Source of the DNA: Macrocybe gigantea
Lineage: Eukaryota > Basidiomycota > Agaricomycetes > Agaricales > Callistosporiaceae
Reading direction: 5' to 3'
Length of the DNA: 31,926 bases
Assembly (NCBI GenBank): GCA_011319805.1
Contig: SJRY01000079.1
Location: forward strand, 1-31,926
Position 1 is the first letter of the stretch; every line of letters starts with the position of its first letter. Shown here piece by piece: positions 1 through 10,693 of the stretch. Below the pieces are notes generated by a model that ran no database searches, was not told where the DNA came from, and saw only the letters and a list, made by a program, of their open reading frames with translations. The translations under genes and the position numbers were made by a program.

Positions 1-933
1 TACCCAGCCTAGACAGTTCAACAAGCAACCACATAAAGTATAATAGTACACACACTTTATCAACGAGGTGCAGATTGTTGTTAGTTGATTCTGGAATGAT
101 ATGGCCAACTGGGTCATTGAATAGGGGGCGCCTGTGGCTGTCGGAACCACTCTGTTGTTTGTTACACTCGCAGCATCATAACGGCCGGATATGACGCATC
201 GGTATCGTCGCGGATTAAAGCCTTCGGATTGAGTGATGAGGAACGAAGAACAGATTGACTTGAAAGTACGAACAAGTGTTTTAGCGTTGCTATGAGTTGA
301 GGCGCATGCTTCAATAACCATTCAACTTCATCAACTTGCCTCGTCAAAGAGGACGAGATGGATGAGATGAAGGAGCAGGTGTCCGTCCTTTGTTCAATCG
401 AACTTGATGGGAGACGAGTTAGCTGAAAATATACACGGATCTTAATATAGTACACATACAGGCTCTAATAAAATGGTCGTTATACATCTGCCCAAGTTGA
501 AGCAGCTTCGCGTCTTCACCGCCGCATGATAAAATCTCCTTATGTACCTGGCGACGCGCATGCTCGGTTGGGGCTGGTGGAGGAGAAGTCCGAGGATGCG
601 ACAGTATATAAGCGGTAGCTTAAGCGTCTCAATGTCCTTCTTCAGCTTTTAGTGGCGAGCTCGGACTGTAACTTGCTTTCGAGGCGGAGACAAATATCAT
701 AGGAGCTCTTGTAATGATGAGAATCGGGAGAGGACAACAGGTGATCTGGAAGCGTAGATGGTAGAGGTTGAGGCGCAGAGGCCATTTCACATGCTCTGTA
801 CTTGCAATACTTAAGTAAGTACACTCATCGAAACGGATGTCGGATGACGTGATCAAGTCACGTGGTAAACCGGACTTGCGGCAGTGACCAAGTCTGCAAG
901 TAGCTCTGAACGTCTCTTTCGCGACAATTTGTC
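1..933. other. Intergenic, no gene recognised
   Basis: I see no supportable gene. A minus-strand open frame near 162-455 gives about 97 residues with no motif I know, and it could be the edge of a gene continuing to the left or chance. A TATATAAG string at 605-612 reads as a TATA element, but it lies about 320 bp from the next start on the plus strand, so I do not assign it. Confidence 0.4.
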
Positions 934-2024
934 ATGGGCAAGCTCAACATCGCGCATCACAAATCGTACCATCCGTACCGGCGGGACAACATCGAGAGGG
1001 TCAGACGAGATGAAGAGGAAGCGAAGCGCGAGGAAGCCAAAGAAGAAGGGCGGATGATGCTCGCAGTAGGTCTTCTCCCCTACCCTCATGGCGCCTTTGT
1101 GCCGTGTCGAATGCTCTGATCGTAATGCTAGGACTCTGAAGCCCGGATTGAGCTTCTGCGAGAACGCGCGGGCGTCGTGGCCAAGTCGAAGAAAAAGGCA
1201 AGGAGGAAGATTTAGATGAAATCATCGTCGCTGCCTCGACCTCGACCTCGACCTCGTCATATGGAACGGGGATGGTGCGGCTCTGCCGACGACGAACGGT
1301 CATATCAATTTTTTTGAGGACTTGGAGCAGGTGCGTTTGGCGTTGGCATTGGGTTTTTTTTTGCGTGATGTGAGAGCTGACGAGTTAATGACAGAACGCT
1401 ATTGCTACTGTTATGAGAGCGAGCAAAAAGGCTGCCCCGGCTGAGACGGATAAAGGTGTCCCCTTGGCGCCGTCGACGAAGGATCTGAATCCTTGGTATT
1501 CTGACAAGAACGAGACCACCAAGACGACGAGAATGAAGAAAGAAAGTACGTCCGTCCACACGCCTCCTCGCTAATGACGATGACCGTCCTGCAGGAACCG
1601 AGAGGCGGCCCGCAAATCGCGACACGACCCTCTCACGTCCATAACACGGCAGCTCGCCGCCCGTCCATCGTCAGCACCATCCTCGCACGCCAACACCCAC
1701 CGCTCAAAGCAGCTGCAGCAGATGCCTCCTCCTCCTCCTCCTCCTCCTCCTCATGCGTCCGGCGGCGCGGGCATGGCGACGCACGAGCGGCTGAAGCGCG
1801 AGTCTTCAGAACGCGAGCGCGCGCTTGCGCTCAAGAGGCGCAAGGAGAGGGAGTTGGCGGGCAGCGTGACGCCGAGCACGGTGCATGGGGGTGATTTGGA
1901 CGAGGGGTACGGGGATCAGTTTAATAGACGGGAGGTGGAGGAGGCGCATCGGTACAGAGAGAGACGGGTGGCAGGGACTCGAGTCGGCGTTATTGGTGAT
2001 TCCGACTTTGGCTCCAGTAACTAG
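934..2024 (+). CDS. LENG1-like Cir_N-domain protein
   Basis: The N terminus MGKLNIAHHKSYHPYRRDNI, followed by a charged ERVRRDEEEA helix, matches the CIR N-terminal domain of leukocyte receptor cluster member 1 (LENG1) homologues, nuclear proteins associated with spliceosomes. Exons: 934-1065, 1132-1330, 1395-1545, 1595-2024; introns are GT-AG, and the third has a CTAATGAC branch site. Exon 2 resumes with DSEARIELLRERAG and ends GHINFFEDLEQ; exon 3 carries DLNPWYSD, a conserved NPWY-type motif; exon 4 has nine consecutive prolines and then a basic, helical tail. Three single bases appear to be missing: an A-run near 1190-1196, a G-run near 1266-1270, and the A-run at the end of exon 3. With these the phases close to 304 residues. 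Family assignment is firm; the molecular role is inferred from homologues. Confidence 0.85.
1725..1751 (+). repeat. (CCT)9 trinucleotide repeat
   Basis: Nine tandem CCT units in frame inside the last exon of the LENG1-like gene encode a run of nine prolines. It is a coding microsatellite that is likely to vary in length. Confidence 0.9.
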
Positions 2025-2518
2025 ATCCTAAAAAGGCAATCCAAGGATCCTCGGCAAACGCCGTCTGACAAATCGACCAAACTCTAAAAGCAATTCTGGC
2101 TTGTCTATCCTTCCCATCAAGTCCAGTCTGACAGACATCCTCAAGACCAACTCGACGAGAAATGGTAGAGCTTGCTTTCATGCGCCTCGGAGCCATAGCG
2201 TTTGTGCGTCGGGATCTGCGTAGTGATTGAATTCGAGATGGATGGCAAGTCGTCTTGCTGGATTACCTTTTTCTGTTGCGTATATCCTGACCTCCTCTTA
2301 GATCCCGCCTCTCAGCACTCTTGATATGTGATCTGTAGCTCGTGTGATACCTGCTACTTTGGTCAATTACGCGGAGCAGGACTGTCTTGCGACGATGCGT
2401 TAACATTGTGCTGGGTCTAATCGCATGATCTCCGAATCTGCGAGTTGACGCTAGAGCTCCGAGGCGCGCTGTAGTCGCTGCTGCATTATAGCACGTTGCT
2501 GACCCTGCCCTCGTCTCA
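2025..2518. other. Intergenic between LENG1-like gene and eL8
   Basis: About 490 bp that must hold the 3' end of the upstream gene and the eL8 promoter and 5' UTR. I see no clear TATA box. It may also hold a first eL8 exon consisting of little more than ATG, because the first eL8 codons after 2530 look like sequence following a splice acceptor (ATGACCAG then CCCCCG). I could not identify a convincing donor. Confidence 0.45.
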
Positions 2519-3516
2519 ATGACCAGCCCCCGAAATCCAAGCCCGGTTCCGGTAAGAAGCCCGCCGCAGCGCCCTTTGGCGCCAGTAAGTCACCAAGGCC
2601 AAGAAGAACCCGCTCTTTGAGGCCCAGCCTAAAAACTTTGGCATTGGTGCGTGCTTTGACATGAGTTTGCGTTTCCTTCCGCGGTCGATCTGAAGGTTTC
2701 GCGATGACCAGGTCAGGACATTCGTCCCAAGACGGACTTGACGCGCTTCGTCAAGTGGCCCGAATACGTCCGCTTGCAGCGCCAGAAGGTCATCTTGAAC
2801 CAGCGCCTCAAGGTCCCTCCTGCCATCGCGCAGTTCTCGCACACCTTGGACAAGAACACTGCCACGCAGCTCTTCAAGCTTTTGAACAAGTATCGCCCCG
2901 AGACGAAGCAGGAGAAGAAGGCTCGTCTTACGGCTGCTGCTGCTGCCGCTGCTGCCGAGGACAAGGCTGTCAAGGTTCGTAGCATTCTTCTTTCCGTCTG
3001 CCAAGATGTCGCTGAGACCGTCTTTTGCAGCAAGACACGAAGAAGCCGCTTTTCGTGAAATACGGCCTGAACCACATCGTCGCTCTGATCGAGGCCAAGA
3101 AGGCTTCGCTCGTCGTCATCGCGCACGATGTCGACCCCATCGAGCTTGTCGTCTTCCTGCCGGCGCTCTGCCGCAAGATGGGTGTGCCTTATGTGATCGT
3201 CAAGGGCAAGGCCCGTCTCGGCACCGTCGTGCACAAGAAGACCGCGGCTGTCGTTGCCCTCCAAGATGTCAAGAGCGAGGACCAGAAAGAGCTCGCCACC
3301 CTCATCAGCGCCGCCAAGGCCATTTGTGAGTCGCATATAGGATGTTCAACCGTTGGAATCTTCCTTTCTGACATGTGAAAAAGCTCTGACAAGTACGAGG
3401 AGCAACGTCGTCAATGGGGTGGAGGCATTCGGGGCAACAAGTCCACACAGATGCTCCGCAAGCGTGCCAAGGCTGCTGGCCAGAACGTTGCCGCTGCTAG
3501 CCTAGGCAAGCTCTAG
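2519..3516 (+). CDS. RPL8: 60S ribosomal protein eL8 (L7a/L8)
   Basis: This is the eukaryotic large-subunit protein eL8, which binds 5.8S/25S rRNA near the peptide exit side. Exons: about 2519-2646, 2712-2974, 3031-3325, 3384-3516. Diagnostic segments are [60 protein letters not shown] (the L7Ae/L30e RNA-binding fold), [20 protein letters not shown] and a C-terminal [14 protein letters not shown]. The length, about 273 residues, fits the family. Frames disagree in three places: the C-run just after the ATG at 2519, around 2590-2597 (FGA to KAKKNPLFE), and across the last intron, where the phases miss by one. Each is repaired by one extra base. The start is uncertain: either ATG 2519, or an upstream ATG exon spliced to about 2531. 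The introns argue against a processed pseudogene. Confidence 0.95.
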
Positions 3517-4157
3517 ATGCCGCTGCCGTGCCGTAGCACTAGAGGAAAAGTAAAAAAAAAAAAGCAGACGTGATAGGTCGACGTATGTCTTTTGCCTCTA
3601 TGTGTAGGATTTTGTTTTGTTATGCGATGTTCTACGTTATGCACCCTCGCATCAGAGGCTTCTCCAAGAGATTATACCCCTAGCAATCAATCTAAGTTTC
3701 AAGGACATGATTTACGAAGCTGTTTCTGAAAGTTCAGGTGCAGAGCGCCAACGTCGTCTGCCTTTGAGGATTTCGTTTTGCAGTGGCGATTGCTCACGCA
3801 ACTAGTTTAAAGCCTTACTTTCATTCCATTATATCGGTGTTTTGATAAGTACATGCTATACAGATGCCTCGATTCCATTCTTGTTTCTCCAGAGTCTAGT
3901 ACGAAAAGGAAATAAGACTATAGTAGTGCATTAGTGACGAAATATACAGGTGGAAACTATCAGATTATGCACAGAGTCATAAGATAGAAAAAAAAAAAAA
4001 AGGACGCCATGACTGAAACAAAACAAGGGAGCGTGAGATGTCTGTTGTTGTTGAAATGCGACTTTGGGCGTTGAATGAATGTCGATGCAGTCGTGGTGTT
4101 CAGCGGTTGAGAGGATGAAGCGGACGAATAAATAGAGGCCGATAGCGCTTGGCTTGG
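3517..4157. other. Convergent 3' intergenic region
   Basis: Tail-to-tail spacer of about 640 bp between eL8 (+) and the Ser/Pro-rich gene (-). It holds an A12 run at 3552-3563 just after the eL8 stop and an A14 run at 3988-4001. I see no gene. The short open frame at 3617-3805 has no recognisable features. Confidence 0.6.
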
Positions 4158-6142
4158 CTATGACTTCAGCTGTCGCAGTCGTTTGATGACTCGCTGCATG
4201 TCAGCCTGGTTCCACTGGCCAGTCCAAGCATGGAGGTCTCCGTCTCCATCAGCGGCGTCCGCAGACGTCAACGACATCCGGCCTGACGCTGACTTGCTGT
4301 CCGGAGGGCGATCAGACTGGTCGGACCAGGTGGGCCGGAGAGGCACGAACGTCTCGCCCTGGAAAGGCTGCGGGCTGCTCGAGATCGCAGCACCGCCAAG
4401 GCTGTCCGAGTCGGTCCGGGACGTCGTTTGGGATGAGGGTGGCTGCAAGGAGTGGTGGCGCGACGGGGTGCACGAGATGGATCGCGGACGAGGGGCCAGG
4501 AACAGGCTTCCACGAAGAGCACCGGTTCCGTTGCCCTTACCGTTCCCGCTCCGGCCAAGGTTACTGCCGCTGCCGCCCTTCGTGGCTGTGCCGGCGGAGG
4601 TGGCGGAACCCCATTTGTCTCGTCTCGGTGGCGAGTCAACTGACGTCCGAGACATGCGGACCGTCAGTCCTGCAGCCGTTCCCTGCTCTGGCAGCGGCGT
4701 GAGAGGCGTGAACACTGCGAGTTCGCCTTGATCGCACGAACGGGGCTTGGAGGAAGGAACGTTATGGGCGAGATCGGCTTGGACCGTGCGCTGCTCGCGG
4801 CGCTGCTGCTGTCGTCCTCAAACTGATCTCCGGCGCCTTCTTCGTCTTCGACGCAGTCAATCTTGACAGACGGCCGGCATCGCTGTCTATCAGACTTTGG
4901 CGAAGGCGAAGACTTGTCGGTCTTGTTCCCGATGGGGAGAGGCGACTGGGGCGGCGATTGTGAAGTGTCTGAAGGGCGCATTGTTTGCGATGCAGACCGG
5001 AAGAGCGAGGGAATGGACCCTATCGTTGCGGAAAGCGAGAGCGAAGCCCGCTTTGGGGGAGCTATCGAATGCCTTCGCGGTGGGGAACGCGACCGCAGCG
5101 ATGGGGACTCTACGGCCCTAAGGCGCAAGTCACCGACCTCGTTGGGATAGTCCAGACCTTCAGGAAGGCCTCCCAGGAGCCTAGCGACCTTATTCATGTT
5201 GCCACGTCGTCGGTCGTTCCAGGGATGCTGCTCGGCCCATTTAGACCTCCCACCAACGCCGTCTGAGCTGAAAAAGCTGTCCGTTGACATGGACATGGAC
5301 TTGTGTGATACGGGTGACATAGAGATTGTCGATACGGGAGACGGGGATGGAAGGTCTTCTGTCGTAGCACTTTCCCGTTTCGGAGGAGGAGGTGGGAATA
5401 AGCGAGGAGGAGAAGAGGGAGAAGGTGGAGCGGAGCGGGGAAGAATTGGGACGCCGATTTCAGTCACAATTCGGGGTACTTGCTTTCCAGACTCGACGGG
5501 CGGCGAGCTGGCGTTTGCTGAGGGTCGCGGCAGCGAAGCAGCCGGGTAGGCGCAAACCGAATCGTGCTCGAAGTCGAAACAGAGTCGTCCGGAAGATCGC
5601 ATGTCGTCGCCGGAGGAGACGAAGGAGGAGGTTTCAGTCGCCTCATCGACAGTTTCCTCTTCCATGTGCTCTTCTGTTTCGAGGCTAAATCCTGCTTCTG
5701 CGATGAAACATCTGCCTGCAAAGCCGGTCTGGCGTCGTCAAACCGGAGTTTCCTGTCTGATGCAAAGAACTCGGTCGTCAGAGGACGAAGATCAGTGCGT
5801 TGAACGGACACGACTTACTCGGAGAGCACAACATCGAGGATCGCTGCTTGAGCGCGGGGGCAGAAATCGAATGGTGCAACGGGGGAGGTTTCTTCATACG
5901 GCGAGGCTGAGCCGGTGTCTCTGAGATGCACTTCTCCTGCTTTTCGGACAGGAAGGATGAATGAACAGTGGTGGACTGGTGTCGATGGGTACGACAATGT
6001 GCGGACTCGGGTCCCTCGAATGAGGACGCTTGCTAAATAGCTTTCCTAGTTTGAACCAGGGACTGAAGAGGTAGCCCTGCGGCTGGGATAAGCCGTGGCG
6101 AGAGGGAGAGGAATCGCACGAGCAGTTGGGGTGACGATCCAT
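4158..6142 (-). CDS. Ser/Pro-rich protein of unknown function
   Basis: I do not recognise a named family. The model is ATG at 6142, exon 1 6142-5819, a 62-nt GT-AG intron (5757-5818, GTAAGT to CATCAG) and exon 2 5756-4158. It needs three single-base insertions: near 6030-6040, near 5710, and near 4730. With them the phases close exactly to 641 residues. The product is low-complexity, rich in Ser, Pro and Arg, with an acidic stretch (LETEEHMEEETVDEATE), SPS/SPP motifs typical of proline-directed phosphorylation sites, a more ordered NMNKVARLLGGLPEGLDYPN segment, and a C terminus, WTGQWNQADMQRVIKRLRQL, that looks like a folded helical motif and is probably the conserved part. There is no signal peptide or membrane segment. 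A regulatory or scaffold role is only a guess. Confidence 0.7.
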
Positions 6143-9100
6143 GACGCGCCCGGTCCCGAGCTCGTGAGTGTATATGAGAACGTCAAGTTCCAGGTTGGAG
6201 AGAATTATGTTGTTCTTGAATAAGACGACGGGGACAGCAACACGAACGAGACGAAGGTTTTTTTTAAAAAAAAAGTCGACGGGAAAGCAGAGGCAGAAGA
6301 GAAAAGAGTAGAAAAATCAGGAGGGCTTGACTAGTTTTTCATATTGGCGAGGAACTGTTTTGATGAGCATCAGCCAAGTAACCAGGGTTGAGTTTATAAC
6401 AAAAAAAGTAAAGCCGCCCCCCGCCACGCCAGCAAATAATTTTTCAAGGTCCCGCTCCCCTGATGACATGCGGATGGGAGGACCCCCCCCAGAATCATGC
6501 CTATCCGACCCTGTTATGGAATCGAATCCGTTGAGCAACGCCTCGCACCCTCGATCATATGGAATGAGACAAGCTCCAAAGTCTCAAGATTCCGCAGATG
6601 TTGTTCCCTCTGTTTCGCTTCGTCGGGCGTCGGCTACGACCTCTACGCGCGACCAGCAAAATCCGGCGGCTTTCACAAAAAAGCCTGGTATGACGCACCG
6701 AAACTTTTACCACAACATTGCAGCCTGCGGACAATGCGTCTTTCCGAAACGTGCCACCGTTAACGTGTTTTGCAAGCACTCGCGCACGACGTCTGAATTC
6801 TAATTACCGATGTCATCGCGAAATGGAATATTAGGAAAAAATGCGAGCAGCCGAAACAAATACCCGTTCGCGACTCAGGAGGTTCGCCCAGATGCCATCA
6901 AATGAAGAAGTGAAAAAATTTGTTTGTTCTGGTCGCGCTTGATCTGGCCCTGCCAAATTTGATTGCGGGAAGCGCCTTATTTTGGAAATTATTTGGTTTC
7001 CGCGGTTTGGGCAAACACTGTTGCACCGCCATCCGATTCTACTGTTCTCGAGTCCGACTCTGGCGAACATTCCGCCGGACATTCATTTCAATGTTCTACG
7101 GTATTCCATTTCACAGCGCAGCTATTCGAGCAATCACTGTACTATGAAGCAAGTCAAATTCCGGTGGGCGAGGCTCGCTGTAACGTTGCGCTGATGCTGA
7201 AACGTCGGGAATGACAACACACAAAACCGTTCCGAACACGTCGCCGACGAGGCCTACTCGCCCCACGTACCGGCGCTGCGTGCAAAGGGAAATCTAGATA
7301 GCCTTAACACCCTGCATGATCACCGCCACTCACTTGAAAGGCTGCGTGTATGTGCATAGTGCATACCTGCGTCAAGTAAAAACAGACGAGCATCTTCCGA
7401 GTGTTTGGGGTGAAGCTTGTTTTCGATCAATGTGCGTCGCTAGCTCCATTGGGCCTGAAAACAATGTTTCTTTGCGCGTTTTGCTTCGATCGCCCTCGTC
7501 CGTGTGATGGTGCGCTACACCCTCCCCCTTTGGCTGAAGTCTGAAGATTGCCTGGATGACTCGCAATTTGATGGCGCTCACGACTTGCATGGATGGTTCA
7601 TCAGGCAGCAGCACCTGCAACACGACAGCTGTACTTCCGGTGGATCACTCCCTTTTCCTGGTGTATGCATCATGACAAGACTTGACTCTACAATTTGTCT
7701 CCTAGGGAATGTTGCTCCAAAGACATCGCAATCATGATCGAAAACCTGATAAAGTGTCGTCTGTTCACGCGCGACATTTTTTGATGGTTTTGCGTCTTCT
7801 TCCAGCATCTTCTCTCTTGCTCTGTCAGATGAACATAGGAAAACTTCGAAAGACAGCTGGCAGCTGTCAACGTGGACAGCATGCATACGCCCACTCGACA
7901 TCGAAGAAATTTGACAGGCACGCGACGTGATGTGATGGTCGATCACTTTTTGACCGCGAAAGCTTGAATCGATGCCCGGCAAGTTAAGCTCGACGAGCCA
8001 AGCAAGTTTCGGCGTTCTATTCCTGCACACCCTGCATTCCATGTATGTACGTCCTGATCGACGATATGTTCTCTAGCCGGCATAACTTTATCAGTGGACC
8101 CACTGAGGACGACGACGCCGTCAATCTCCTCGGACGCTCCAGCTTGCGCGTTACTATAAGCGAAACCGCAATATGTATCGATATGTACGTACCGCTCACA
8201 CACACACAACACATGCATGCATGGTATGCGAGCATTCAAGTGGCGGCTGACAGCCATCGTTCGACGCAAAAGGGCCCGGCCCCTGGCTATGACTGGCCCT
8301 GCGGCGCGCCGCGCCGAAGATATCCTGACAACGATCGTTCGTGTTTCAACTTTCAGCTGTTTGACTGCGTGACGGCCGGCATTTCTTGGGACTGTGATAT
8401 TTTGCGGCATGGAGGCAGCGACGAGTGCGGTGGCTGGGGTGTGATCCGCGTCGAGCGTTGTGGGGCGATATGGCGCTGGTCTAAACTTCAAAGCCTGGTC
8501 TCCCCCACATTTGATCGAAGGATCAGTCTGAGAGGGGATATCCGGGCAGCGTGTGCGTGTCATGTGAGCACTATGCCATTACGCTAGTCATGAGAGAGGA
8601 AAGCCTCGAGTTCCCGGTGAAAATGGAACAGGACCGTCGCGATTAAGAGTGCCGAGGACACCGAAGCGAATGCGATGACGGACATGACCTATTTCTCATT
8701 TTAGCTTTTCTCGTTCAAAGAACTCCGTTCTTTGGTTTGCGTCGGACCGTTCAACGTCAAACTCGACAATTCGCCTCGTCGATGTGACGTCTCACTCTAC
8801 GACGACAGCCCATCTCGGGTATGTCGGCGGGCAGCGCCTCCATTCCAAATCTGTGTTATGGAACCTGTATGGTAGGGCGTTACTGTCGATCGGCTCGTGA
8901 AACTCCTTGAGGCGTCGATGACGGACGCTCCACGAGGGCCAACAATGCATAGACCACATGACATCTCAAGCAGACGAGGATCCGAAAGCCAACCTCGTTC
9001 CCTGGCAGTCATCAGTACCCCATGCGCCCGGTACATGATGGATGTGTATCGCAGATATGAACGAGTCGTCTTTTTGGTGCTGCCTCATTGGCCGATCATG

Positions 9101-9537
9101 GTATACTTTGACAGCGAGAATTTTAGCGGCAGGGAATATGTGACAACGAGAACGTCTGGCTCAGTTACGACGCACGACGATTGGTATGCTGAACTCGGCC
9201 GCATCCGATCTCGCAGCAGAGAATAAGCATCGAAGGGTGTCCTGTTCTCCTAGGTGCAGTACGATCAAACGAGGGGCCCCGCAAATTTGATGCTGGGACG
9301 TGATATGGTAGGCATCAGCATCGAAATCATCGCAAACCGCCAGCGTCGCGCTGATTTTTTTTGATAAGCTCCAGACAAGTCAAGTCGAGGTATACGCGTT
9401 GTGCAAAAAGAACAAAAAAAAAAAAAAAAGATGTATACCAATGCACCACGAGTCCAGTCTATGAGTGTGTATAATGAATCATCGGTCCGGTCGTCAGTCC
9501 GTGCGTGTGAGAAGGGTGGAGCTAGGGGGCTAGGGGG
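6143..9537. other. 3.4-kb region without a recognisable gene
   Basis: It contains the promoter of the Ser/Pro-rich gene (right to left from 6143) and then mixed, less GC-rich sequence. Several open frames of 60-206 codons exist on both strands, the longest being overlapping antisense frames at 7943-8563 (-) and 8045-8587 (+). None shows a domain, a splice pattern or the codon character of the neighbouring genes. There is a short CA-rich stretch near 8199-8215 and an A-tract near 9413-9430. I see no terminal inverted repeats or transposase motifs. A lineage-specific gene or a non-coding transcript cannot be excluded. Confidence 0.5.
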
Positions 9538-10693
9538 CTATGCTGCGTGCTTTGGGCGCATCTTCTCGCCGTCGGCGAGGAGGACGGGCTCGTCGGATTC
9601 GGGAGGTTCGCCCATGGCCCGTTTGACGGCGTGCGTGTTGAGGAGCTTGGCGTAGCGCGGCTGGACGAACATCGCCCTGGTAGATTATAAAAGCATGAAG
9701 ATGAGGTTTCCAGATGCAAAGGGTTTTGGAATGACGCACTCGGCTTCGACGAGGACGTTTCCGTCCAAGTCTTCCACTTGGCCGGAGACGAATGCCTTGC
9801 GGCCTTGCAGGTCTTCTAGCTTCGTCTTTATGACGATGAACTATCGAAAAAAAAAGAAGAAAACGAAAAAAAAAAAACTGTCAAGAGGCAGAAAGAAAAA
9901 AAGAGCGACGTTCGGAAAACACACACCTGATCAGCCCGCGTCGGGGCGCGATAATTCAGCGTGAGACGAGCCGTCACGCCGACTTTTTCTGGCAAGTTCA
10001 CGATCGCGGTGCGCGCGAGCGTCTCGTCTAGCAGCGTAGCGAGCATCCCTCCGTGCACGATCCCGTCGTGCCCGCACAGCCCGCGCCCGACGTGGATGTA
10101 CACCTCGCTCTCGCGCTCGTCGCGCCTGACGCGGGCCAGCGCTGGGAGCGCGAGCTTGCCTGGTCCGCGCAGCGCACCGGACGTGAGGCTGTTCACGCGT
10201 CGCTCTTCAGGAAAGTCGACGTACGGCCGGACCTCGTACCACCCTTGTGCTGCTGCGCCCTCTCCGTCTGTGGACACGGTGGCCGACGAGGAGGACGAGG
10301 TGCGCGAGCGGTGCGCTTGGAGGCGCGGGAGGGACTGGAGCGTGGATTCGAGCGCGGCGGTGTAGGCGAGCGAGGCGGCGGAGTTGGGGTCGGACGGGGG
10401 GCTGGGGCCGGTCGTGGGAAGAGCAGCGTCAGCGTGGAGGGCGGGTAGAGCGAGCCGAGGGTGTAGGCTGTGAGGGAGAGCGCGAGCCCGGATGCGAGGA
10501 CGAGGAGCGGTGGTCGGAGCGGCGTGGGACCGTGGAGTGTGTGTGGATCGTGTGGAGGTGGAGGTGGAGGCGGGGTGGAGGCGGATGGTGCGCTGCTGGT
10601 GAAGCGGGGCTTGAGGTTTGCGCTGGCAAGACGCCGGTGGCGCAGGAACGTTCTGCTGAGGTGTGCTGGGTGTCGAAGGAGCGTCGAAGACAT
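9538..10693 (-). CDS. Hotdog-fold (PaaI/4HBT) thioesterase, membrane-anchored
   Basis: Probable acyl-CoA thioesterase. Exons: 10693-9927, 9840-9740, 9676-9538 (GT-AG introns). The N terminus is basic and Arg/Ser-rich (MSSTLLRHPAHLSRTFLRHR), as in a mitochondrial presequence. Then come a run of seven prolines and a hydrophobic segment at about residues 61-82, suggesting an inner-membrane anchor. The hotdog domain begins about residue 200. It contains GHDGIVHGGMLATLLDE, the active-site helix motif of PaaI-type thioesterases (HGG near 214-216, Asp/Glu near 223-224), then VTARLTLNYRAP, and in exon 2 IVIKTKLEDLQGRKAFVSGQ. It ends MFVQPRYAKLL followed by a short tail. One C is missing from a C-run at about 10395-10400; restoring it closes all phases at 335 residues. 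Substrate chain length cannot be read from the sequence. Confidence 0.9.

Noticed and set aside
605..612. TATATAAG as the promoter of the LENG1-like gene
   Set aside because: It is about 320 bp from the start codon with no supporting context; orientation is ambiguous.
2516..3392. Long antisense frames opposite eL8
   Set aside because: They are shadows of the GC-rich codon bias of the ribosomal protein gene and have no conserved content.
2519..3516. eL8 as a processed pseudogene, suggested by frame breaks and the A-run after the stop
   Set aside because: Three introns with GT-AG borders are present, and the same kind of indels affects unrelated genes, so retroposition does not explain it.
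7943..8587. Overlapping 206-codon (-) and 180-codon (+) open frames
   Set aside because: No motif, no splice context and composition unlike nearby genes on either strand; long antisense frames arise by chance in GC-rich sequence.
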